DNA of 64,000 nucleotides, taken from the NCBI GenBank assembly GCA_050184585.1, contig JBFXAF010000001.1, positions 186,001 to 250,000 on the forward strand. Reading direction: 5' to 3'. Of the stretch, positions 9,017 to 16,483 are shown piece after piece. The notes beneath the pieces were generated by a model. The model searched no databases, had not been told where the DNA came from, and saw nothing but the letters and a program-made list of their open reading frames with translations. This stretch comes from JBFXAF01 sp050184585. Its GTDB lineage: Bacteria > Pseudomonadota > Alphaproteobacteria > Rhizobiales > Rhizobiaceae. The stretch's first letter is position 1. The number at the start of each line of letters is the position of its first letter. The position numbers and the translations under genes were made by a program.

Positions 9017-9298
9017 TCAGCCGCCGCTGATGGCCGTCAGCACGAAAACCTCCGCGCCCGCCTCGAGCGGGTGGTCGAGCTTCACCCGCTCGCCGTCGAC
9101 GAAGATGTTCATGTGCTTCCTGATCGCCGGGCGGGTGTCGCAGATGCGATCCTTCATGCCTGGCCAGAGACGGTCGAGCTGGTCGACCATCTCCTTCACG
9201 CTCGCCGCCTCGACGTCCACCTGGCGGCGCGAGCCGGGGAAGAGGTCGACGAGCACCGACGTCAGCTTGACCGTGACGGTCCTGGCCCTGGGATTCAT
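9017..9298 (-). CDS. ThiS/MoaD-like beta-grasp protein with C-terminal Gly-Gly
   Basis: 93 residues ending in TAISGG, the diglycine tail that MoaD and ThiS activate by adenylation/thiocarboxylation. The order is N-terminal strand (TVTVKLTSVLVDLF), helix (VKEMVDQLDRLWPGM), IFVDGERV and LDHPLEAGAEVFVLTAISGG, all as in sulfur-carrier proteins of this fold. It lies 10 bp downstream of the BNR-repeat gene in the same orientation and is almost certainly cotranscribed. A true MoaD would normally adjoin moaE, which is absent, so it more likely carries sulfur for, or is attached to, something in this small module. Confidence 0.85.
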   Translation of the reverse strand: MNPRARTVTVKLTSVLVDLFPGSRRQVDVEAASVKEMVDQLDRLWPGMKDRICDTRPAIRKHMNIFVDGERVKLDHPLEAGAEVFVLTAISGG

Positions 9299-9308
9299 GG
9301 CCGGCAGA

Positions 9309-10391
9309 TCAGCCGCGGACGACCATGGTCTCGACCGAGGAGATGACCGGCAAATGGCCGGCGATCTCCTCGAAGGAATCGCCCTCGTCGGCCGAGCCGA
9401 ACAGAGCGCCGCCGCTGGTGCCGAAATAGACGCCCGCCGGCTCCAGCCGGTCGGTCGCCATGGCCTGGCGCAGCACGCCGAAGAAAGCGTTCTCCTGCGG
9501 CAGGCCTTTTCGCAAATCCGTCCATGTCTTGCCGGCGTCGCGGCTTCTGTAGACGGCGGCCTTGGCGTCCGGAACATAACGCCCCTTGGAATCGCCGTTG
9601 AGCGGAATGAGGAAAACCGTGTCGGGGTCGCGCGGGTGGGCGGCGGCGGGAAAGCCGAAGGTCGACGGCAGGCCTTTCTCGATGCTTTGCCAGGTCTGGC
9701 CGGCGTCGTCCGAGCGGTACATGCCGCAATGGTTTTGCTGGTAGAGGCGATCGGGCCGCCCGGCAGCCATGACCATGTTGTGCACGCACTGGCCGAATTC
9801 CGGATAGTTCTGGCCCTCCGGCATGAAGTCGGCGCGAACGCCCTTGTTGCGCGGCTCCCAGGTCTTGCCGCCATCCTCGGTGAAGAAGACGCCGGCCGAC
9901 GAGATGCCGACCCAGAACCGGTCGTGGTCGTGGGGGTGCGGCACCAGCGTGTGCAGGATGAGGCCCGCACCGCCGGGATTCCAATGCGGTCGCGAAGGGT
10001 GCTCCTGGAGTCCCTCGACATGGGTCCATGTCTCGCCGGCATCGTCGCTGCGGAACAGGCCTGCCGGCTCGACGCCGGCGTAGACCGAGCCATTGGCCAC
10101 CGCCACGCTCCAGGCCGACGCGACCGGGTCCTTGCCCTCGGCATAGGCAAGACCCTGGCTGGAATGGGTCCATGTCTTTCCGAGATCGGTCGTCTTCCAG
10201 ATCGCCGGGCCGAACCAGGCATTCCCGCCGGCCGCATAGATCGTGCCCGTCTTCTCGTCGCCGACGATATGGTTGATCGGCCATGTCTCGCAGAACGGCC
10301 CGCGAAAAGTCCATTTCTTCCGCTTCGCGTCGCTCTCGGCGATGAACGCGCCCTTGCGCGTGCCGATCAGCAGCAGGAGTTTGTCGGCCAT
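9309..10391 (-). CDS. BNR/sialidase-fold repeat protein
   Basis: 360 residues from the ATG at 10391 with a GGAGGAAG site. It contains several Asp-box-type repeats of the form S-x-D-x-G-x-T-W (TTDLGKTW, SDDAGETW, TEDGGKTW, SDDAGQTW, SRDAGKTW), about 50-60 residues apart, which predict a beta-propeller of the exo-alpha-sialidase/VPS10-like type. No signal peptide is visible and the sialidase catalytic Arg triad cannot be identified, so a hydrolase label should not be assumed; a cytoplasmic propeller scaffold is equally possible. It is followed by the ThiS/MoaD-like gene and is divergent from a MarR gene across a 93-bp region carrying a palindromic operator. Confidence 0.88.
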   Translation of the reverse strand: MADKLLLLIGTRKGAFIAESDAKRKKWTFRGPFCETWPINHIVGDEKTGTIYAAGGNAWFGPAIWKTTDLGKTWTHSSQGLAYAEGKDPVASAWSVAVANGSVYAGVEPAGLFRSDDAGETWTHVEGLQEHPSRPHWNPGGAGLILHTLVPHPHDHDRFWVGISSAGVFFTEDGGKTWEPRNKGVRADFMPEGQNYPEFGQCVHNMVMAAGRPDRLYQQNHCGMYRSDDAGQTWQSIEKGLPSTFGFPAAAHPRDPDTVFLIPLNGDSKGRYVPDAKAAVYRSRDAGKTWTDLRKGLPQENAFFGVLRQAMATDRLEPAGVYFGTSGGALFGSADEGDSFEEIAGHLPVISSVETMVVRG

Positions 10392-10462
10392 GTCTTCCTC
10401 CGGAACAGGCGCATCCGGCACCATGCCTGGGGACGGACGGGCGAATACTCTGGACAAACAGG

Positions 10463-10478
10463 TTGATGTCAACATCAA
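10463..10478. promoter_or_regulatory. 16-bp palindrome, candidate MarR operator
   Basis: TTGATGTCAACATCAA: perfect 7-bp arms TTGATGT / ACATCAA with a 2-bp centre. It lies in the 93-bp divergent region between the BNR gene and the marR-type gene, ending 6 bp before the latter's GTG start, so repressor bound here would block both directions or at least autoregulate. Size and symmetry fit MarR family sites (16-20 bp). No other copy was found in the window. Confidence 0.65.
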
Positions 10479-10484
10479 TGGGGC

Positions 10485-10931
10485 GTGCCTGGTGACAAAA
10501 GGCTGCCCTTCGAGACGACGCTGCTGGTGCGCGATACGTGCCTGTGCCTGCACGTACAGCGCGCGGCGCGCTCGCTGGCCCGGCGCTACGACGAGGCGCT
10601 GAAGCCATCCGGCATCACCAACGGCCAGTTCTCACTGATGATGGCGCTCAACCGGCCGGAGCCGCCGCTGATGCGGCAGGTGGCGGAGCTTCTTTCCATG
10701 GACCGCACCACGCTGACGGCTGCGCTGAAGCCGCTGGAACGGCGCGGGCTGGTCGCCAGCGCAGCCGATCCCGCCGACCGGCGTGGGAGACGGCTCGTGC
10801 TGACGGACCTCGGGATCGAGGTGCTCGCCGACGCGCTGCCGGCCTGGACGGCGATGCAGGAGGAGGTCGGGAGGGAGTTGGGGGAGGGCGGAGCGGATGG
10901 ATTGAGGGCGGGGCTGGTGGCGGTGGGGTGA
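10485..10931 (+). CDS. MarR family transcriptional regulator
   Basis: 148 residues from a GTG start. Winged-helix DNA-binding domain: helix-turn-helix MRQVAELLSMDRTTLTAALKPLERRGLV (about residues 62-90) and wing DPADRRGRRLVLTDLG (about 95-110). The N-terminal helix includes CLCLHVQRAARSL, with two cysteines (C19 and C21) that could be redox-sensitive. It probably represses itself and the divergent BNR/ThiS-like operon through the palindrome immediately upstream. The ligand is unknown. Confidence 0.88.
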   Translation: MPGDKRLPFETTLLVRDTCLCLHVQRAARSLARRYDEALKPSGITNGQFSLMMALNRPEPPLMRQVAELLSMDRTTLTAALKPLERRGLVASAADPADRRGRRLVLTDLGIEVLADALPAWTAMQEEVGRELGEGGADGLRAGLVAVG

Positions 10932-11046
10932 GGATTGTGCCTGTCCTTCACCGTCGGCGGACTGCCGGCAGGTTCCGGCATGGATCCCCGGGTCTGCGCG
11001 ACGGCCTTCGGCCTGATCCGCCAGAGGATGACGAGGAACGTAGGAG

Positions 11047-12033
11047 CTACGCCTCCCCAAACCTTTCCCGGTATCGCCCCACCGCCTCCGGATTGCGCAA
11101 ATTCTTCGGCAGGCGGCCGGCGAGGACTTCGAGGGCCTCGGCCGCCGCGCCGGTCCCCATGCGCATCATGGATTCCTCGGTGATGCCCGCCATGTGCGGC
11201 GTGACGATCACATTCGGAAACGACAGGTAAGGGTGGTCGGCGGGCAGCGGCTGTGTGGTGAAGACGTCCAGCGCCGCGCCGCCGATGCGGCCGTCCGTCA
11301 GCGCGGCGATCAGCGCGTCGTCGTCGATGACCGCGCCGCGCGCGACATTGACCACCAGCGCGCCGGGCTTCATGCGCGCGACACGGTCGGCGCCGAGCAG
11401 CCCGGTCGTCTCGGGCGTCAGCGGCACGCAGAGCACGACGATGTCGGCTTGCTCGACCAGTTCGTCCACGGTGCGGAACGCGACATGCTCGGGCAGGGTC
11501 TCGGGACGGCGTGCGTTGGCGATGACGGTCAGACCGAAGCCGGCGAACGCGATGCGGGCCACCTCGCGGCCGACAGCGCCCATGCCGACGATGCCGATCG
11601 TGCGGCCGGCAAGCTCGTTGGTGCTTTCGGCATGCGAGCGTCCAGCGAGCCAGCCCCCGGAGCGCAGGTCGCGGTCGACCGCACGGAAGCGCCGAAGCAG
11701 CGCCATGGAAACGAAGAAGACGTGTTCGGCGACGGAGCGGGCGTTGACGGCGGGCACGTTGGCGACCAGCACGCCGGCCGCGGTGGCGGCGTCGACCGGA
11801 ATCATGTCGAGGCCGGCGCCGTGGCGGATCGCGGCGCGCAAGCGAGGGGCGGCGGCAAAGAGGCGAGGGGGTAGCGGCGCGCGCACGATGACGATGTCGG
11901 CATTTTCCGCTTCCCGCGCGAGCGTGTCGGCGTCGATCGCGCTCGCAACGACGAGCCGACCGGCCGGCGCGAGCATTTCTCCCGCGCGGGGATGCAGTCC
12001 GTGGGTCGAAAGGATCTTGGGGAGCTCAGGCAT
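11047..12033 (-). CDS. D-isomer specific 2-hydroxyacid dehydrogenase, Gln variant of the catalytic site
   Basis: 328 residues, the usual length for the family. The NAD(P)-binding loop is GMGAVG (150-155, IGIVGMGAVGREVA). The catalytic Arg is R232 (NVARGAV) and the catalytic His is H280 (VTPHMAG). At the place of the usual catalytic Glu the sequence reads DVFTTQPLP, so residue 261 is Gln. Arg-Gln and Gln-His spacings are 29 and 19, as in NAD-dependent formate dehydrogenase. It should reduce a 2-keto acid or oxidise a 2-hydroxy acid. Its start overlaps the stop of the GntR gene by 8 bp (ATGCCTGA), so it is translationally coupled to the regulator and belongs to the sugar-acid block. Confidence 0.92.
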   Translation of the reverse strand: MPELPKILSTHGLHPRAGEMLAPAGRLVVASAIDADTLAREAENADIVIVRAPLPPRLFAAAPRLRAAIRHGAGLDMIPVDAATAAGVLVANVPAVNARSVAEHVFFVSMALLRRFRAVDRDLRSGGWLAGRSHAESTNELAGRTIGIVGMGAVGREVARIAFAGFGLTVIANARRPETLPEHVAFRTVDELVEQADIVVLCVPLTPETTGLLGADRVARMKPGALVVNVARGAVIDDDALIAALTDGRIGGAALDVFTTQPLPADHPYLSFPNVIVTPHMAGITEESMMRMGTGAAAEALEVLAGRLPKNLRNPEAVGRYRERFGEA

Positions 12034-12742
12034 TCTGGAGGGTCGCGGCCGGAGATTCCGCCTCGCGAGTCCCGATCAGGTCCTTCCAGTAGCTCTGCGC
12101 GCCCTGGAGGTGCGCGCTCATCAGCGCCTGCGCGAGATTGCCGTCGCGCCGGAGCAGGGCGTCGAATATCTGCACATGCTCGGCGTGCGACTTCCTTCCG
12201 CGCTCGGGGTCGGAGAAATAGATCGGCAGGCGGTTCTCGCCCATCACGTAGTAGACCGAGCAGACCTGGTGGAAGACGCTGTTCTTGGTCGCGCGCACGA
12301 TCTCCAGATGGAAGTCCTTGTCTTCCTTGTGGATCGGTTCACCACGCGCGACCTTCTTCTCGGTCTCCGCCATGATTTCGCGCAGCCGGTCGTAATTGTC
12401 CTCGGTGGCGCGGGTGCAGGCCAGTTCGGCTGCCTTGATCTCGTGAATCTTGCGCAGCTCCACCATCTCGTAGATGCGGATCGGGTCGAGCGGCACGCCG
12501 GCCTTGGCGAACAGCGCCAGCGCCTCGACGCTCGCCTGCCCGGTGGTCAGGTAGATGCCCGACTTCGCCCGGCGTTCGACGATACGCATCGCTTCGAGGA
12601 TCGCCAGCGCCTCCCGGATCTGGCCGCGGCTGACGACGAATCGCTCCGCCAACTCGCGCTCGGACGGGGTCCGCCCGTCGCCCTTGTCGGCGAAAGAGAA
12701 GAGATAGGCGGCCAGTTCTCCCAGCAGGTCCTTCTCGTTCAT
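12026..12742 (-). CDS. GntR family transcriptional regulator, FCD type
   Basis: 238 residues. N-terminal winged helix with TPSERELAERFVVSRGQIREALAILE split as usual (ERELAERF..SRGQIREAL) at about residues 24-50; the C-terminal all-helical FCD ligand-binding domain includes DKDFHLEIV and the metal/ligand His residues in AEHVQIFDAL. FCD regulators bind carboxylated sugar-acid ligands and recognise TnGTnnnACnA palindromes; two such sites occur 2.2-2.4 kb upstream in the divergent promoter of this gene block. It lies 8 bp after the enolase-superfamily gene and overlaps the next gene, in one operon of four genes (14848 to 11047). Confidence 0.92.
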   Translation of the reverse strand: MNEKDLLGELAAYLFSFADKGDGRTPSERELAERFVVSRGQIREALAILEAMRIVERRAKSGIYLTTGQASVEALALFAKAGVPLDPIRIYEMVELRKIHEIKAAELACTRATEDNYDRLREIMAETEKKVARGEPIHKEDKDFHLEIVRATKNSVFHQVCSVYYVMGENRLPIYFSDPERGRKSHAEHVQIFDALLRRDGNLAQALMSAHLQGAQSYWKDLIGTREAESPAATLQNA

Positions 12743-12750
12743 AGCCGGCT

Positions 12751-13917
12751 TCAGCCCACCGTGTGCGCTTCGAGGAAGCTCTCCGATACAGTGAAACCGA
12801 GGCCAGGGGTATCGGGGATGGCGATCATCCCGTCCCTCGCCTCGACGGTCTCCTCCACGAGGTCGTGGATCATCGGATTGGCGCCGAGCGAATACTCGAT
12901 CACGAAGCTGGATGGAGCGGCCGCGCAGATGTGCAACCCGGCGAAGAAACAGGGCGCGCCGGCCCACAAATGCGGGGCGAAACGCAGGTTGAACGCGCTG
13001 GCAAGCGCGGCGATGCGCATCGCCTCGGTGATGCCGCCGCAGAAGGCGGGATCGGGCTGGAAGATGTCGGCGGCCTTGAGCATGGCAAGGTCGCGGAAGG
13101 CGAAGCGCGTTGCCTCGCTCTCGCCGGTGGCGATCGGGACCGGCCCCGATGCCCGCACCTCGGCCATGCCGGGCTTGTCGTCCGCGATCACCGGCTCCTC
13201 GAACCAGGCCAGGTCGCAGTCGCGCACGAGGTGGATGAAGCGTTTCGCGTCGGCGACGGTGTAGGTGCCGTGCGCGTCGACCATCAGCCCGACGTCGGGA
13301 CCGAGCGCCGCTCGCGCGGCCTTGACGCGGGCCGCCGAGACATGCGGCGCGCCGTCCATGACCCCGACACGCATCTTCACCGACCGGAAGCCGCCCTTGT
13401 CGATGTAGGACTGCAACTGCTCGCCGATCTTGCCGGCGTCCGCCCAGCCGCCCGACGCATAGGCGGGCAGGCGGTCGGCCTTGCGGCCGCCGAGCAGGCG
13501 CCATACCGGCTGGCCGAGCGACTTGCCGAGAATGTCCCACAGCGCGATGTCGACGGCGCTGATCGCGGCCACCGACAAGCCCCGACGCGAGAGCTCAGGC
13601 ATGGCGTGTCCGGACGCCGCCGCCGCCTCGTGGCGCACGCCGTTGTAGAGCATCTCCCAGATATGGGCGATGTCGGCGGGGTCGCGCCCGACCAGTCTTG
13701 GCGCGACTTCGTGGTTCAGCATATGGACGAGCGCAGCGTATGTGCCGGCGCTGCCCGCCGCGTTCTTGCCTTCGCCCCAGCCCACCAGCCCGTCATCGGT
13801 CTCGATGCGCAGGATGGCGGCGTCGAACGTCGCCAGCGTACCGAAATCGCTCCGGTGCTGACGCGCCGCCTCGATGGGTATGCGCACCCACCATGCCTGC
13901 GCTGACTTGATGCGCAT
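12751..13917 (-). CDS. mandelate racemase/muconate lactonizing family (enolase superfamily) protein
   Basis: 388 residues. Metal ligands by alignment with mandelate racemase: Asp214 (MVDAHG), Glu240 (WFEEP), Glu266 (TGES). General bases: Lys181 in KMR (the second KxK residue is Arg183) and the His-Asp dyad His316 (FAPHLW) / Asp289 (QPDP), 27 residues apart as in mandelate racemase. A His-Asp dyad with KxR suggests a sugar-acid dehydratase or epimerase of the MR subgroup rather than a muconate cycloisomerase. Cytoplasmic, Mg-dependent. Its neighbours (2-hydroxyacid dehydrogenase, two epimerases, Gfo/Idh) agree with acid-sugar catabolism. The exact substrate is unknown. Confidence 0.9.
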   Translation of the reverse strand: MRIKSAQAWWVRIPIEAARQHRSDFGTLATFDAAILRIETDDGLVGWGEGKNAAGSAGTYAALVHMLNHEVAPRLVGRDPADIAHIWEMLYNGVRHEAAAASGHAMPELSRRGLSVAAISAVDIALWDILGKSLGQPVWRLLGGRKADRLPAYASGGWADAGKIGEQLQSYIDKGGFRSVKMRVGVMDGAPHVSAARVKAARAALGPDVGLMVDAHGTYTVADAKRFIHLVRDCDLAWFEEPVIADDKPGMAEVRASGPVPIATGESEATRFAFRDLAMLKAADIFQPDPAFCGGITEAMRIAALASAFNLRFAPHLWAGAPCFFAGLHICAAAPSSFVIEYSLGANPMIHDLVEETVEARDGMIAIPDTPGLGFTVSESFLEAHTVG

Positions 13918-13957
13918 CCTGAACCCCGCGACTCGAACTGGTCCTCGCCGGCTGCCC

Positions 13958-14848
13958 CTACTTCTTGATCAGCGGCAGCAGGGTCTCGGCCGTGATGCGC
14001 ATCTGATCGGTGTAGAACTTTTCCGTCAGAACGCTCGAGCCGTGGTCCTGGATGAACTTGAGCTGCTCCGGGGAGATGTCGACCGGGTTGCGCTCGACCA
14101 TTTCCGGGTAGCGGTTGGCCGGGGTGCGATCGACCGGAGCGACGAACTCGTTGGTGAGCGCGCCGTCGTAGCCGGCCTCGCGCAGCCAGCCGACGAGCTG
14201 CTTCCAGTTTATGGTGCCGAGACCGGCGGCGAAGCGGTTGTTGTCGGCGACATGGAAGTCGAACAGGCGCTTGCCCATCTTCATGATCGCTTCCTTGACG
14301 TCGAACTCCTCCATGTGGATGTGGTAAGCGTCGAGGCAGACGCCGCATTCCGGGGAGACCGCGTCGGCCAACGCCAGAGCCTGTTCGCCGCGGTTGAACA
14401 GGTAGGTCTCGAAGCGGTTGAGCGGCTCCACGGCGACGCGCACGCCGACCTTCCTGGCATGGGTGAAGCACTCGCGGGTGGCGTCGACCACCCACTTCCA
14501 CTCTTCCTCCTCGGTGCCGTCGGGAACGACCTTGCCGACGGTCGCGGGCACCAGCGTGATGATCTCGCCGTCGAGCTCGGAGACCATGGTCAGCACGTCC
14601 TTGACGTACTGCACCGAACGTTCGCGCTGGCCCTGGTCGCGCGCCGCCAGATTGCGTTCGCCGAGCATCAGCGTGACGGAGCCCCAGCAGCGGATGCCGT
14701 GTTCCTTGAGCAGCGCGCGGGTTTCCTTCGCCTTGTACTGCTCGGGCTCGCCGGAAATCTCGATCGACTCGTAGCCGAACTTCTTGATGCGCCGCAGCGT
14801 CGTGTCGAGCGGCTCGGCGCGCATCCAGTTGTGCGTCGACAGGTGCAT
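13958..14848 (-). CDS. sugar (phosphate) isomerase/epimerase, xylose-isomerase-like TIM barrel
   Basis: 296 residues from the ATG at 14848 with GGGAGAGGA site. The divalent-metal tetrad of the D-tagatose 3-epimerase group is visible: Glu141 (VAVEPLNRFE), Asp173 (CLDAYH), His199 (DFHVADN), Glu234 (TNEF); the spacings 32/26/35 nearly match the reference family (33/26/35). It probably interconverts a keto sugar or keto-sugar acid. It is the first gene of the leftward operon and is divergent from the second TIM-barrel gene; a GntR-type operator lies about 95 bp upstream of its start. Confidence 0.9.
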   Translation of the reverse strand: MHLSTHNWMRAEPLDTTLRRIKKFGYESIEISGEPEQYKAKETRALLKEHGIRCWGSVTLMLGERNLAARDQGQRERSVQYVKDVLTMVSELDGEIITLVPATVGKVVPDGTEEEEWKWVVDATRECFTHARKVGVRVAVEPLNRFETYLFNRGEQALALADAVSPECGVCLDAYHIHMEEFDVKEAIMKMGKRLFDFHVADNNRFAAGLGTINWKQLVGWLREAGYDGALTNEFVAPVDRTPANRYPEMVERNPVDISPEQLKFIQDHGSSVLTEKFYTDQMRITAETLLPLIKK

Positions 14849-14943
14849 GATCTTGTCCTCTCCCGAAATCGCCTCGAGCGTCCGCAGGCCGGTCGCGGCT
14901 CGCTTCCTCCCCCATGGCGCAACCAGCGCGATCAAAGCTAAAC

Positions 14944-14954
14944 TGGTTCGACCA
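14944..14954. promoter_or_regulatory. GntR (FCD)-type operator 1
   Basis: TGGTTCGACCA fits the TnGTnnnACnA site of FCD-type GntR proteins (FadR class). The symmetry continues outward with AA/TT pairs at 14941-14942 and 14956-14957. It is about 95 bp upstream of the leftward isomerase start and is most simply explained as a binding site for the GntR protein encoded at 12026-12742. Confidence 0.65.
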
Positions 14955-15123
14955 ATTGGGCCTGTCCCGGCTTCTAACGTATTTCCAAAGGGGTCGCAAG
15001 GATGCTGACACCGATGCCGGGTCAAACAGCCAAGTAATTGTATTTCTTGAATTAAGACCTTGTCGTCCGGATGTCCGGCCGGGTATTGGCGTTTTTTCGC
15101 GGCCTTGACCGCGGCGGCTCGTT

Positions 15124-15134
15124 TGGTATGACCA
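15124..15134. promoter_or_regulatory. GntR (FCD)-type operator 2
   Basis: TGGTATGACCA, the same TGGTnnGACCA pattern as the site 180 bp to the left. It overlaps the -10 box (TATGAC) of a candidate rightward promoter for the 15320 operon. The 180-bp centre-to-centre distance would permit looping. Confidence 0.65.
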
Positions 15135-15319
15135 GAATGGGTCGAACGGTCGCGCGTGCGCCAAACTTGCCAAGGGCGGGCGACGCGGGGGGATGATGGT
15201 CGCGGCCCGATCGAGGGGAGTTGCCGCAAAGGTCCGTTTCGGGCCTAGTATGCGGCCGATCGCGGATGTAATCGATTGCCCGGGCGGAAATCCGCGGCAG
15301 CGTTGTAGGAGGAACCACC

Positions 15320-16378
15320 ATGGCGTCGACGATGAAGGGTCCGGCGATATTTCTGGCGCAGTTCGCGGGCGACGCGGCGCCGTTCAACAGTCTCAAGTCC
15401 ATCACCAAATGGGCCGGCGACCTCGGCTACAAGGGCGTGCAGATCCCGACGTGGGACGGGCGCCTGTTCGATCTCAAGAAGGCGGCGAGCTCCAAGGCCT
15501 ATTGCGACGAGGTGAAGGGTACCTGCAAGGAGAACGGCGTCGAGGTGACCGAACTGTCGACCCATCTCCAGGGCCAGCTCGTGGCCGTGCACCCGGCCTA
15601 TGACAGCCAGTTCGACGGGTTTGCGCCGGCGGAGGTGCACAACAATCCCAAGGCCCGGCAGAAATGGGCGGTCGAGCAGATGAAGTTCGCGGCGAAGGCG
15701 TCGAAGAACCTCGGGCTTTCGGCGTCGGTCTCGTTCAGCGGCGCGCTGGCTTTCCCCTATCTCTACCCCTGGCCGCAGCGTCCGGCGGGGCTGATCGAGG
15801 AGGCCTTCGCCGAACTCGGCCGGCGCTGGAAGCCGATCCTCGACGTCTACGAGGACAACGGCGTCGACGTCGGCTACGAGATCCATCCGGGCGAGGACGT
15901 GTTCGACGGCGCGACCTTCGAGCTTTTCCTCGACGCCGTCGGCGGACACAAGCGCTGCAACATCAACTACGACCCGTCGCATTTCCTGCTGCAGCAGCTC
16001 GACTACCTCGCCTTCATCGACATCTACCACGAGCGCATCAAGGCTTTTCACGTCAAGGACGCCGAGTTCAACCCGGACGGGCGGCAGGGCGTCTATTCGG
16101 GCTACCAGGGCTGGACGAACCGGGCAGGGCGCTTCCGCTCGCTCGGCGACGGACAGGTCGATTTCGGCGGCATCTTCTCGAAACTCGCGCAGTACGACTA
16201 TTCGTCCTGGGCGGTGCTCGAATGGGAGTGCTGCCTGAAGCATCCGGAGGACGGCGCCGCCGAGGGCGCGCCCTTCATCGACAGCCATATCATCCGGGTC
16301 ACGGAGCGCGCGTTCGACGATTTCGCGGGAGCGAAGCCCGACCGGGCGGCGCTCCGGAAGGTGATGGGGATTCAATAA
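15320..16378 (+). CDS. sugar phosphate isomerase/epimerase (TIM barrel)
   Basis: 352 residues with a strong AGGAGG site 7 bases before the ATG. Xylose-isomerase-like TIM barrel; candidate metal ligands Glu187 (GYEIHPGED), Asp218 (NINYDPSHF), His244 (KAFHVKDAE) and a Glu in VLEWE (301 or 303). It is longer than the 13958 enzyme and belongs to the subgroup that is usually encoded next to Gfo/Idh/MocA dehydrogenases, as here. Likely cytosolic isomerisation of an oxidised sugar or polyol (3-keto sugar, inosose-like) made by the downstream dehydrogenase. First gene of a rightward series under the divergent GntR-type promoter. Confidence 0.9.
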   Translation: MASTMKGPAIFLAQFAGDAAPFNSLKSITKWAGDLGYKGVQIPTWDGRLFDLKKAASSKAYCDEVKGTCKENGVEVTELSTHLQGQLVAVHPAYDSQFDGFAPAEVHNNPKARQKWAVEQMKFAAKASKNLGLSASVSFSGALAFPYLYPWPQRPAGLIEEAFAELGRRWKPILDVYEDNGVDVGYEIHPGEDVFDGATFELFLDAVGGHKRCNINYDPSHFLLQQLDYLAFIDIYHERIKAFHVKDAEFNPDGRQGVYSGYQGWTNRAGRFRSLGDGQVDFGGIFSKLAQYDYSSWAVLEWECCLKHPEDGAAEGAPFIDSHIIRVTERAFDDFAGAKPDRAALRKVMGIQ

Positions 16379-16465
16379 GGCGGTAGGGCAATAGGGCAGT
16401 AAGGCAGTAGGCACGACGGGTGCGATCCTCCTATTGCCCTATTGCCTCATTGCCCTACTGCCCTC
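16379..16465. repeat. intergenic hairpin made of reiterated octamers, copy 1
   Basis: Left arm (16382-16410) is built from successive 8-mers TAGGGCAA, TAGGGCAG, TAAGGCAG, TAGGCACG; the right arm (16431-16465) read on the other strand gives GAGGGCAG, TAGGGCAA, TGAGGCAA, TAGGGCAA. About 20 bp of unrelated sequence forms the loop. A second copy occupies the junction two genes downstream (18316-18398). No other copies occur in the window. It lies between cotranscribed genes and ends about 10 bp before the ribosome-binding site of the Gfo/Idh gene. Confidence 0.75.
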
Positions 16466-16483
16466 TTTACCAGGAGAACTTCT

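Larger units (their letters stand above)
14849..15319. promoter_or_regulatory. 471-bp divergent regulatory region with two GntR-type operators
   Basis: No gene is visible here. It separates the two oppositely transcribed TIM-barrel isomerase genes and holds the palindromes TGGTTCGACCA (14944-14954, flanked by AA..TT pairs) and TGGTATGACCA (15124-15134). A rightward promoter candidate TTGACC (15105-15110), 16-bp spacer, TATGAC (15127-15132) has its -10 box inside the second operator, which would allow direct repression. That predicts a leader of roughly 180 nt for the 15320 gene. Base composition is noticeably more AT-rich between 14930 and 15070. Confidence 0.6.

Noticed and set aside
9017..9298. 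Molybdopterin synthase small subunit MoaD
   Set aside because: No moaE partner, and cotranscription with a BNR protein; labelled only as ThiS/MoaD-like.
9309..10391. Exo-alpha-sialidase activity
   Set aside because: Asp boxes are present but the catalytic Arg triad and secretion signal are not, so only the fold is claimed.
15052..15319. Short gene in the divergent isomerase region
   Set aside because: Open frames there lack ribosome-binding sites and overlap the operators and promoter.
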